DNA from: Marixanthomonas spongiae
Lineage (GTDB): Bacteria; Bacteroidota; Bacteroidia; Flavobacteriales; Flavobacteriaceae
Length of the DNA: 64,000 bases
Direction: 5' to 3'
Assembly: GCF_003095375.1 (NCBI RefSeq)
Contig: NZ_QEHR01000001.1
Coordinates: forward strand, 434,001 to 498,000
Shown here: positions 52,720-60,499 of the stretch, piece after piece
Position numbering within the stretch: the stretch's first letter is position 1
Layout of the letters: each line of letters begins with the position of its first letter
Notes under the pieces: generated by a model
The model's input: the letters and a program-made list of their open reading frames with translations, nothing else
Told to the model about the DNA's origin: nothing
Databases searched by the model: none
Position numbers and translations under genes: made by a program

Positions 52720-53817
52720 ATGACCGAAGCCGATTTCATCCCAAAACCTTACACCAAAACCCTTGAAAAAGGCAGTGTATCCTACCAAAGCCCAAGCAAT
52801 ATTGCTTTGGTAAAATACTGGGGAAAATATGGCGAACAGTTGCCTAAAAATGCTTCCATCAGTTTTACATTGAGTAATTGCTATACGAAAACAACACTTT
52901 CCTATCAAAAACGCTCTTTGGCTGAAACTTCGGAGCATAAGGATTTTGATTTTGAAGTTTTTTTAGACGGAAAAAGGGAAGAAAGCTTTGAACCAAAAAT
53001 TGAAAAGTTTTTTGAACGGATTGAAAAATACGTCCCATTTCTGAAGGATTACAAATTTAAAATCGAAACCACCAACAGTTTTCCGCACAGTAGCGGAATT
53101 GCCTCTTCGGCCAGCGGGATGAGTACATTGGCGTTGTGTTTGCTTTCCATTGAAAAACAACTGGTTTCAGAAAAAATACCGCAACAACTTTTCAACAAAA
53201 AAGCTTCCTTTTTGGCTCGTTTGGGTTCCGGCAGTGCGTGCAGGAGCATTGCAGGCCCGCTAATGGTTTGGGGGGAACACCCAGACATTGACGGAAGCAC
53301 TAATTTATTCGGAACAAATTATCCTTTTGAAGTTCACGATACTTTCAAAAATTATCAGGATACCATCTTGTTGGTCGATAAAGGTGAAAAGCAAGTGAGC
53401 AGTACTGTTGGGCATAATTTAATGCACGACCATCCGTTTGCCGAACAACGTTTTAAGCAAGCCAATGACAATCTTTCAAAACTCATCCCGATTTTAAAAG
53501 AAGGTACTATTTCAGAATTTATTAAAATCGTAGAAAGTGAAGCCTTGTCCTTGCACGCAATGATGATGACGTCGATGCCTTATTTTATTTTAATGAAACC
53601 CAATACGCTCGAAATTATAAACCGTATTTGGAATTTCAGAAAAGAAACAGAAAGCAACGTTTGTTTTACGCTGGATGCAGGCGCCAATGTTCACGTTTTA
53701 TATCCTGAACCCGAAAAAGAAGCTGTTTCAACGTTTATTGAAACGGACTTAAAACAATTTTGTAAAAACGGGGAATACATTCATGATCACACTGGCGAAG
53801 GAGCAATTGCGCTGTAA
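52720..53817 (+). CDS. mvaD: Diphosphomevalonate decarboxylase
   Basis: 365 residues. Converts mevalonate 5-diphosphate to isopentenyl diphosphate. 'IALVKYWGKYGEQLPKNASIS', 'SSGIASSASGMSTLAL' (GHMP glycine-rich loop), 'GSGSACRSIAGPLMVWG' and 'CFTLDAGANVHVLY' are the family signatures. ATG at 52720; the preceding TTG codon is not preferred. The first gene of an isoprenoid run with the GHMP kinase. Confidence 0.94.
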   Translation: MTEADFIPKPYTKTLEKGSVSYQSPSNIALVKYWGKYGEQLPKNASISFTLSNCYTKTTLSYQKRSLAETSEHKDFDFEVFLDGKREESFEPKIEKFFERIEKYVPFLKDYKFKIETTNSFPHSSGIASSASGMSTLALCLLSIEKQLVSEKIPQQLFNKKASFLARLGSGSACRSIAGPLMVWGEHPDIDGSTNLFGTNYPFEVHDTFKNYQDTILLVDKGEKQVSSTVGHNLMHDHPFAEQRFKQANDNLSKLIPILKEGTISEFIKIVESEALSLHAMMMTSMPYFILMKPNTLEIINRIWNFRKETESNVCFTLDAGANVHVLYPEPEKEAVSTFIETDLKQFCKNGEYIHDHTGEGAIAL

Positions 53818-53885
53818 AAACCACTGTAATTGTTTGATAAAGCATATTTTATAAAAAAATTCAGAAAATATTAACGCTCCCTTTA

Positions 53886-53893
53886 TATATTTG
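53886..53893 (+). promoter_or_regulatory. -7 box TATATTTG before the GHMP kinase
   Basis: Perfect TAnnTTTG, 45 bases before the ATG, so this gene may have its own promoter despite following mvaD. Confidence 0.55.
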
Positions 53894-53938
53894 CATGACC
53901 GAATTGAAATCGGTACATTTAACCATTAACGAAACCTT

Positions 53939-54877
53939 ATGCACGGTCCCCTGTTTTATTCAAAAATCCTATTGTTCGGTGAGTATGGAATTATAAAAGA
54001 TTCTAAAGGCTTGTCCATCCCGTATAACTTTTACAATGGCGCCCTTAAAATCGATGAACACAAAACCATCCACACCAAAAAGAGCAACGATGGTTTATTG
54101 CGGTTTGCCAAATATCTGGAAACGCTTCAAAACGAGAATCCAGAGCTGGTAACCTTCGATATTGAAAAATTAAAAGCCGATGTGGCAAATGGACTGTATT
54201 TTGACAGCAGTATTCCGCAAGGTTACGGCGTAGGCAGCAGTGGTGCTTTGGTTGCGGCCATCTACGATAAGTACGCAAACAATAAAATTACCGTTCTTGA
54301 AAACTTAACCCGCGACAAACTGTTGCAGTTAAAAGCCATTTTTGCCGAAATGGAGTCGTTTTTCCACGGAAAATCGTCTGGGCTGGACCCTTTGAACAGT
54401 TATTTAAGCCTACCTATTTTGATTAACAGCAAAGACAATATCGAGCCGGCGGGCATCCCTTCGCAAACCGAAGACGGTAAAGGAGCTGTTTTTCTGTTGG
54501 ATAGTGGCAGTACGGGAGAAACCGCACCCATGGTTCAGATTTTTATGGAAAACATGAAGCAAGAGGGTTTTAGGAGTATGGTAAAAGACCAGTTTGTAAA
54601 ACATACCGATGCTTGCGTACACGACTTTTTAAAAGGCGACGTAAAATCCCTCTTCGGAAATGTAAAACAGCTTTCAAAAGTGGTGCTGGACAACTTTAAG
54701 CCGATGATCCCAAAACAATTTCACACCTTGTGGAAAAAAGGGATCGACACCAACGCTTACTACCTAAAACTTTGTGGCTCTGGCGGTGGCGGTTATATGT
54801 TAGGTTTTACCCAAGACATCGATAAGGCGCGCCAAGCCTTGAAAGACTATAGATTGGAAGTGGTGTATAACTTCTAA
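53939..54877 (+). CDS. Mevalonate kinase-like GHMP kinase
   Basis: 312 residues. GHMP signature 'PQGYGVGSSGALVAAIYDKY', 'SKILLFGEYGIIKDSKGLS' at the N-terminus, and 'KLCGSGGGGYMLGF' near the end. Mevalonate kinase phosphorylates mevalonate; a phosphomevalonate kinase is less likely given the motifs. Together with mvaD it gives two steps of the mevalonate pathway. Confidence 0.85.
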   Translation: MHGPLFYSKILLFGEYGIIKDSKGLSIPYNFYNGALKIDEHKTIHTKKSNDGLLRFAKYLETLQNENPELVTFDIEKLKADVANGLYFDSSIPQGYGVGSSGALVAAIYDKYANNKITVLENLTRDKLLQLKAIFAEMESFFHGKSSGLDPLNSYLSLPILINSKDNIEPAGIPSQTEDGKGAVFLLDSGSTGETAPMVQIFMENMKQEGFRSMVKDQFVKHTDACVHDFLKGDVKSLFGNVKQLSKVVLDNFKPMIPKQFHTLWKKGIDTNAYYLKLCGSGGGGYMLGFTQDIDKARQALKDYRLEVVYNF

Positions 54878-54899
54878 ATATATTCAACCCACATACCTT

Positions 54900-55814
54900 A
54901 TGTTAAGTCGAAAACAAAAACATTTTCTACTAAAGGTTTTCAGTTTGTTTTCGGTGGTTCGTGGTTATAACATTCTTATAATCATAATTGCACAATACTT
55001 AACTTCCATCTACATTTTGGCGCCCAATTTACCGGTAAAACAGGTTTTACTGGATGTTAATTTGTTGATGCTGGTATTGGCTTCGGCGGCCGCAATTGCG
55101 TCTGGCTACATCATCAACAGTTTTTACGATAGCGAAAAAGACTTAATAAACCGGCCACGAAAAACCATGCTCGATCGGTTGGTGAGCCAACGCACCAAAC
55201 TTTCGGTGTATTTTATATTGAATTTTTTTTCGGTCATTTTTGCCAGTTACGTTTCGTTTAGGGCCGTACTATTTTTCTCCATGTATATTTTTGTGCTTTG
55301 GCTGTATTCGCACAAGCTGAAAAAGTATCCCTTTATCGGCAACATTACGGCAGCGATCTTGGCGGTTATCCCTTTCTTTGCCGTATTTATTTACTATCGA
55401 AATTTCGATTTGGTGATTTTTGTGCACGCCACCTTCTTGTTCCTGCTCATTTCCATGCGCGAACTGGTAAAAGACCTCGAAAACATTAAAGGTGACTTGG
55501 CACAGAATTATCATACCATCCCTGTAGTGTATGGTGAAACCATATCGAAACGAATGTTGACCCTCATGTGTCTTATTGCTTTTATCCCCGCGCTGTTGCT
55601 TATTTTTAAATTTCCAATTGGGTACATGAATTATTTTTTCTTCGGAAGCATTCTGGCACTGTTGTTTTTTTTGTTCATCCTTTGGAAATCGAAACGAAAA
55701 CTACACTACATCGTGCTGCACAATATTCTTAAATTCATTATTGTAATCGGTGTGTTCAGCATTGTGTTGATCGATGTCGATTTATTGCTCAACCGCTTCC
55801 TTTTGAAAATTTAA
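54900..55814 (+). CDS. UbiA-family prenyltransferase (GGGP geranylgeranyltransferase-like)
   Basis: 304 residues, about eight helices. 'INSFYDSEKDLINRPRK' is the first Asp-rich motif in the archaeal-type form and 'RELVKDLENIKGDLAQNY' the second. In Bacteroidota these are often annotated as digeranylgeranylglyceryl phosphate synthase relatives; the true acceptor is not known. Located directly after two mevalonate genes, which supply its donor. Start at 54900. Confidence 0.78.
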   Translation: MLSRKQKHFLLKVFSLFSVVRGYNILIIIIAQYLTSIYILAPNLPVKQVLLDVNLLMLVLASAAAIASGYIINSFYDSEKDLINRPRKTMLDRLVSQRTKLSVYFILNFFSVIFASYVSFRAVLFFSMYIFVLWLYSHKLKKYPFIGNITAAILAVIPFFAVFIYYRNFDLVIFVHATFLFLLISMRELVKDLENIKGDLAQNYHTIPVVYGETISKRMLTLMCLIAFIPALLLIFKFPIGYMNYFFFGSILALLFFLFILWKSKRKLHYIVLHNILKFIIVIGVFSIVLIDVDLLLNRFLLKI

Positions 55815-55839
55815 CACCACGGATTTTTGGCTATTGTTA

Positions 55840-55869
55840 TTTGAAAACCAAAGCCTTTGCCTACCTTTG
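55840..55869 (+). promoter_or_regulatory. Promoter for the RluB-like gene
   Basis: TTTG (55840-55843), 18 bases, TACCTTTG (55862-55869). It lies inside the longer frame that begins at 55857, which argues that translation starts downstream at 55932. Confidence 0.7.
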
Positions 55870-55931
55870 CAAAAAATTTGAGAACCTCGCCTTTATCACA
55901 GGCATTAAAAAATTCTAGATTAAATCTGGAA

Positions 55932-56819
55932 ATGAATATGAGCAGAAAAGACAATAGCGGAAAAGGAAAAACTACCAATAAAACAGGCAAACCTTCTGGA
56001 CGCGGTGCCGGAAACACCCGAAAACGAAGCAGTGCACGAGGAAACGCCCCTTTAAGTAGAAAAAAGCCTACCGTTAAAAAAGAAAGTAAAGATGGTAAAA
56101 CCAACCATCAGAAAAACCCCGATGGCATCCGTTTAAACAAATACATTGCCAACAGCGGCATTTGTTCGCGAAGGGAAGCAGACACCTACATTAAAACCGG
56201 CTTGGTATCGGTGAACGGAAAAATCATCAACCAGATGGGCCATAAAGTTCAGTTAAACGATGATGTTCGTTTCGATGGTCGCCGCATCAACCCAGAACCA
56301 GACACGTATATTTTATTGAACAAACCTAAATCGGTCGCTACAACAACCAGCCAAAGCAAAGGCCTGACCGTAATGGATTTAATCTCAAACGCTACTACAG
56401 CTAGCGTAAAACCAATTGGTCGCTTGGGCAGAAATGCAACCGGCCTATTGCTGTTTACCAACGACGATAAACTGGTTAAAAAACTGCACAGCAAAGGAAT
56501 GCCACGACTATTTCACATAGAATTGGACAAAAATCTTAAAGCTTTTGATCTTCAAAAAATAGAAGAAGGCTTAACCATTAACGGCAAAACCGTCGAAGTA
56601 GAAGAAATTAGCTATGTTGAAAATTCGCCCAAAAAGGAAGTAGGTTTAAAAATTAAAAATATGGGCAACAGCATTATCCGTGATATTTTTGATCACTTAG
56701 GATACGATGTAGTGAAGGTAGATTGTGTAACTATTGCACACCTAACTAAAAAAGACCTACCGAGAGGCCGCTGGAAAATATTGACCAAAAAAGAGGTTGA
56801 GCTTTTTAGCATGATGTAG
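55932..56819 (+). CDS. RluB/RsuA-like pseudouridine synthase fold lacking the catalytic Asp
   Basis: 295 residues from ATG 55932. A basic, disordered N-terminus (about 1-62) leads to an S4 domain ('IRLNKYIANSGICSRREAD') and then the synthase core. The usual GRLD motif reads GRLG here (Gly166, codon GGC at 56427-56429), so the catalytic Asp is missing. The usual GRNR-IVRR element is MGNS-IIRD. 'LTKKDLPRGRWKILT' is well kept. It may therefore bind RNA without modifying it. A single A-to-G change would explain the codon, but the second altered motif suggests a long-standing pseudoenzyme rather than a chance error. Confidence 0.85.
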   Translation: MNMSRKDNSGKGKTTNKTGKPSGRGAGNTRKRSSARGNAPLSRKKPTVKKESKDGKTNHQKNPDGIRLNKYIANSGICSRREADTYIKTGLVSVNGKIINQMGHKVQLNDDVRFDGRRINPEPDTYILLNKPKSVATTTSQSKGLTVMDLISNATTASVKPIGRLGRNATGLLLFTNDDKLVKKLHSKGMPRLFHIELDKNLKAFDLQKIEEGLTINGKTVEVEEISYVENSPKKEVGLKIKNMGNSIIRDIFDHLGYDVVKVDCVTIAHLTKKDLPRGRWKILTKKEVELFSMM

Positions 56820-56842
56820 TAAATTACTGATAATTAAAATAT

Positions 56843-56870
56843 AGCACCTCTTTTTACAGAGGTGTTTTTT
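56843..56870 (+). terminator. Terminator after the RluB-like gene
   Basis: CACCTCT (56845-56851) pairs with AGAGGTG (56858-56864), followed by six T. Confidence 0.85.
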
Positions 56871-56915
56871 ATGTTAAATTTTTACTGAAATAATTTCACA
56901 TATTAAAAAATAAAT

Positions 56916-56923
56916 TACATTTG
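56916..56923 (+). promoter_or_regulatory. -7 box TACATTTG of the polyamine operon
   Basis: Perfect TAnnTTTG, so transcription should start near 56930, about 270 bases before the arginine decarboxylase gene. Confidence 0.55.
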
Positions 56924-56929
56924 CCGCGC

Positions 56930-57203
56930 ATTTAGCTGAACAAATTGAACCGTGTTTCTGTGTTCGGGTTTTTGAAAATTAGGAAGTCATATTCAAAAAC
57001 AGGTTGCCAGGCAACCAACCGAAATTTAAAGCTAGCTTCCGCTCTACCTTTAAAACCTATAACAGGTTTCTCACAACGTTTGGCCTACTGGCTCAACCCC
57101 ATCCGTATTTGAAAATTCCGTTAATTTTTTGTTATAACGCTCATTTTTAGAGCATTTCAACTAATTGATTTATAATTTTCATGTCTAAACGTTACAAACT
57201 AAG
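56930..57203 (+). promoter_or_regulatory. Long structured leader of the polyamine operon
   Basis: The 384-base gap between genes holds a terminator and this leader. In order: AACCG/CGGGTT stem near 56948-56970, GTTTTTGAA (56968-56976) with TTCAAAAAC (56992-57000), perfect GGTTGCC-A-GGCAACC (57002-57016), and AAACCT (57053-57058) with AGGTTT (57064-57069). No ORF or known riboswitch recognised. It may sense polyamine or arginine levels. Confidence 0.5.
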
Positions 57204-58604
57204 ATGAATACCAAATACATCGATCTTATCGATCAGACCTATTATTTCCCACAGGAAGAGTTCGCTTTAAACGATAACAAAACGCTTAATTTTCATGATA
57301 TTGACTTAATGAAGTTGGTTTCAGAATACGGCGCGCCTTTAAAGTTCACCTATCTTCCTAAAATTTCAGAAAACATACAACGCGCCAAAAAATGGTTTGG
57401 CGAAGCTATTGAAAAACACAACTATCAAGGCAATTACAACTATTGTTATTGCACAAAAAGTTCGCATTTTAAGCATGTTTTGCACGAAGCGTTGAAAAAC
57501 GACATCCATATAGAAACTTCATCGGCTTTCGACATCGATATTGTTGAAAATTTAAAAGCCGAAGGGAAAATCAATGACAACACTTATGTAATCTGCAACG
57601 GTTTTAAGCGGGAACAATATATCCTCAACATCGCACGATTGATCAATGAAGGGCATAAAAACTGTATTCCCGTAATCGATAATTATGAGGAAATTGGGTT
57701 GCTATCAGAGCAAATCGATGGCAAATACAAAGTGGGCATTCGCATCGCTTCGGAAGAAGAACCCAAGTTCGAATTTTACACCTCTCGTTTGGGCATAGGC
57801 TATAAAAACATTGTCCCCTTTTACGAAAAACAGATTAAAGACAACAAAAATGTTGAGCTTAAAATGCTTCATTTTTTCATCAACACCGGAATTCGCGACA
57901 ACGCTTATTATTGGAACGAATTGCTTAAATGCTTGACCGTTTATACCAAGCTGAAAAAAATCTGTCCAACCTTGGACAGCTTAAACATTGGCGGCGGATT
58001 TCCTATAAAAAACTCCTTGGCTTTTGAGTACGACTATCAATATATGATTGATGAAATAATCAACCAAATAAATAAAACTTGCGCTGAAGCCGATGTGCCC
58101 GTTCCTAATATATTTACAGAGTTTGGCAGCTTTACAGTAGGTGAAAGTGGCGGCGCTATTTATGAAGTGTTGTATCAAAAACAACAGAACGATCGTGAAA
58201 AGTGGAACATGATTAACTCCTCTTTCATTACCACCTTGCCCGATACTTGGGCCATTAGCAAACGTTTTATCATGCTGGCCATTAACCGTTGGAACGACGA
58301 ATACGAACGCGTGTTATTGGGTGGATTAACTTGCGACAGCGACGACTATTACAACAGCGAACAACATATGAATGCTATTTATTTACCAAAATTCAAAAAA
58401 GAAAAACCATTGTATATCGGTTTTTTTAACACCGGAGCTTACCAAGAAACCATTGGCGGGTTTGGAGGCCTGCAACACTGTTTGATCCCTTCGCCAAAAC
58501 ATATTTTAATTGACAAAGATGAAGATGGAAACATCACGTCTAAATTATTTTCACAACAACAAACAAGCGAACAATTGCTAAACATTTTAGGTTATGAGCA
58601 CTAA
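57204..58604 (+). CDS. speA: Arginine decarboxylase (PLP, fold III)
   Basis: 466 residues, about 150 shorter than E. coli SpeA and typical of the Bacteroidota type. Makes agmatine from arginine. 'NYNYCYCTKSSHFKHVLHEAL' carries the PLP lysine, 'FEFYTSRLGIGYKN' and 'LNIGGGFPIKN' the phosphate loop, 'EFGSFTVGESGG' (given short) the substrate end. Overlaps speB by 11 bases. Behind a long leader. Confidence 0.92.
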   Translation: MNTKYIDLIDQTYYFPQEEFALNDNKTLNFHDIDLMKLVSEYGAPLKFTYLPKISENIQRAKKWFGEAIEKHNYQGNYNYCYCTKSSHFKHVLHEALKNDIHIETSSAFDIDIVENLKAEGKINDNTYVICNGFKREQYILNIARLINEGHKNCIPVIDNYEEIGLLSEQIDGKYKVGIRIASEEEPKFEFYTSRLGIGYKNIVPFYEKQIKDNKNVELKMLHFFINTGIRDNAYYWNELLKCLTVYTKLKKICPTLDSLNIGGGFPIKNSLAFEYDYQYMIDEIINQINKTCAEADVPVPNIFTEFGSFTVGESGGAIYEVLYQKQQNDREKWNMINSSFITTLPDTWAISKRFIMLAINRWNDEYERVLLGGLTCDSDDYYNSEQHMNAIYLPKFKKEKPLYIGFFNTGAYQETIGGFGGLQHCLIPSPKHILIDKDEDGNITSKLFSQQQTSEQLLNILGYEH

Positions 58605-59529
58605 AACGTATGCCGGGATCCCACAAAAATATGCGGCCCTGGAAACTTCAAAAATCGTATTAATTCCTGTTCCTTACGATGGGACCAGTACGTGGCAAAA
58701 AGGAGCCGATAAAGGCCCTGAAGCATTTTTACATGCTTCGGAAAATATGGAATTGTATGATATTGAAACCGAAACTGAAGTCTATAAACAAGGAATCTAT
58801 TTAAGCGAACCCATTACAGAAAACGCTTCCCCTGAAGCCGTAGTGAAGGCAGTTCACAAAAAAACGAAAGATTATATCCTTCGGAATAAATTTGTAACGG
58901 TTTTCGGTGGTGAACATAGCATCTCGATCGGCACCATCCGTGCGTTTAACGAATGTTTTGACGATTTGACCGTGCTTCATATCGATGCACACGCCGACCT
59001 TCGAAAAGAATATGAAGGTTCAAGCTGCAACCACGCTTGTGCGGTGTACGAAGCCAGCCAGACTACCAATTTGGTGCAAGTAGGCATTCGCAGTATGGAT
59101 GTTGCCGAAACAACGGTAATGGACCGCGAGAAAACGTGGTTTGCCCATGAAATGGCCACAGACGAATATTGGATGGACAACGTAATGGAAGCATTGGGCG
59201 AAAACGTATTTATTACCTTCGATTTGGATGCGTTTGATCCTTCCATCCTACCTTCAACCGGGACACCGGAACCAGGCGGACTGTTCTTCTATGAAACGCT
59301 GGAGTTTTTAAAGCAAGTATTTGCAGAGCGCAATGTAGTTGGGTTTGATATTGTAGAGTTATGCCCAAATCCAGAAGAGAAATCTTCCGACTTTTTAGCG
59401 GCTAAATTATATTACAAAATGCTTAGCTATAAATTTGAAGGAACAGAACAAGAAGACGAATTTGAAAGTAATTTCACCGACTCAAAAAAAGGAATTTCAA
59501 AATTTAACAACACCGAAGATGAGTACTAA
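58594..59529 (+). CDS. speB: Agmatinase/ureohydrolase
   Basis: 311 residues. Hydrolyses agmatine to putrescine and urea with a binuclear Mn site. 'VFGGEHSISIG', 'LHIDAHADLRKEYEG' and 'FITFDLDAFDPSILP' are the ureohydrolase metal motifs. A C-terminal charged tail of about 25 residues follows the core. It overlaps speA by 11 bases and the next gene by 11 bases. Confidence 0.92.
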   Translation: MSTKTYAGIPQKYAALETSKIVLIPVPYDGTSTWQKGADKGPEAFLHASENMELYDIETETEVYKQGIYLSEPITENASPEAVVKAVHKKTKDYILRNKFVTVFGGEHSISIGTIRAFNECFDDLTVLHIDAHADLRKEYEGSSCNHACAVYEASQTTNLVQVGIRSMDVAETTVMDREKTWFAHEMATDEYWMDNVMEALGENVFITFDLDAFDPSILPSTGTPEPGGLFFYETLEFLKQVFAERNVVGFDIVELCPNPEEKSSDFLAAKLYYKMLSYKFEGTEQEDEFESNFTDSKKGISKFNNTEDEY

Positions 59530-60496
59530 TAAAGGAGCGATTTCAGAATTTATTCAAAAATATTATTTGCATTTCAACGCTGCAGCTTTGGTAGATGCCG
59601 CCAAAGGCTACGAAGATCAATTGAACAACGGTGCTAAAATGTTGGTATCGCTGGCCGGGGCGATGAGCACAGCCGAATTGGGCAAAATATTTGCTGAAAT
59701 GATCCGCCAGGATAAAGTGCATATCATTTCTTGCACCGGTGCAAACTTAGAAGAAGATATTATGAATTTAGTGGCGCACAGTCACTACAAACGCGTACCG
59801 AATTACCGTGATTTAACCCCAAAAGATGAGTGGGATTTACTGGAAAAAGGACTTAACCGAGTAACCGACACATGTATTCCTGAAGAAGAAGCTTTTCGAA
59901 GAATTCAAGAACACATAGTGAAGATTTGGAAAGAAGCCGAAGCCAATGGCGAACGCTATTTACCGCACGAATATATGTACAAATTACTTTTAAGTGGCGT
60001 GTTAGAAGAACATTACGAAATCGATTTAAAAGATTCTTGGATGTATGCTGCTGCAGAAAAAAACCTGCCTATTGTTTGCCCAGGTTGGGAAGACAGCACC
60101 ATGGGGAATATTTTTGCCAGTTACGTTTTAAAAGGTGAGCTGAAAGCTTCCACAATGAAAAGTGGTATTGAGTATATGACCTTTTTGGCAGATTGGTACA
60201 CCGATAATTCAGAAAAAGGGATTGGTTTCTTCCAAATAGGCGGTGGTATTGCCGGTGATTTCCCTATTTGTGTCGTACCGATGTTGTATCAAGATATGGA
60301 ACGCACCAACACGCCATTTTGGAGTTATTTTTGTCAAATTTCAGATTCTACAACCAGCTACGGAAGCTACTCAGGAGCGGTCCCAAACGAAAAAATCACA
60401 TGGGGAAAACTGGATATTGACACACCAAAATTCATTATAGAAAGTGACGCTACTATTGTCGCCCCTTTAATTTTCGCATACCTGTTGGATATGTAA
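59519..60496 (+). CDS. Deoxyhypusine synthase-like protein
   Basis: 325 residues from the Met before 'STNKGAISEF'. 'ISCTGANLEEDIMN', 'TMGNIFASYV', 'IGFFQIGGGIAGDFPICVVP' for NAD binding and 'NEKITWGKLDID' with the lysine that carries the aminobutyl group in eukaryotic enzymes. Bacteria lack eIF5A; homologues are thought to make homospermidine or spermidine-like polyamines. Position after speA and speB is consistent with that. Confidence 0.88.
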   Translation: MSTNKGAISEFIQKYYLHFNAAALVDAAKGYEDQLNNGAKMLVSLAGAMSTAELGKIFAEMIRQDKVHIISCTGANLEEDIMNLVAHSHYKRVPNYRDLTPKDEWDLLEKGLNRVTDTCIPEEEAFRRIQEHIVKIWKEAEANGERYLPHEYMYKLLLSGVLEEHYEIDLKDSWMYAAAEKNLPIVCPGWEDSTMGNIFASYVLKGELKASTMKSGIEYMTFLADWYTDNSEKGIGFFQIGGGIAGDFPICVVPMLYQDMERTNTPFWSYFCQISDSTTSYGSYSGAVPNEKITWGKLDIDTPKFIIESDATIVAPLIFAYLLDM

Positions 60497-60499
60497 TCT

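Noticed and set aside
59435-59518. Longer start for the deoxyhypusine synthase-like gene
   Set aside because: The extra 28 codons lie inside the speB coding region and look like its shadow; the ATG at 59519 gives the same 11-base overlap as the previous pair.
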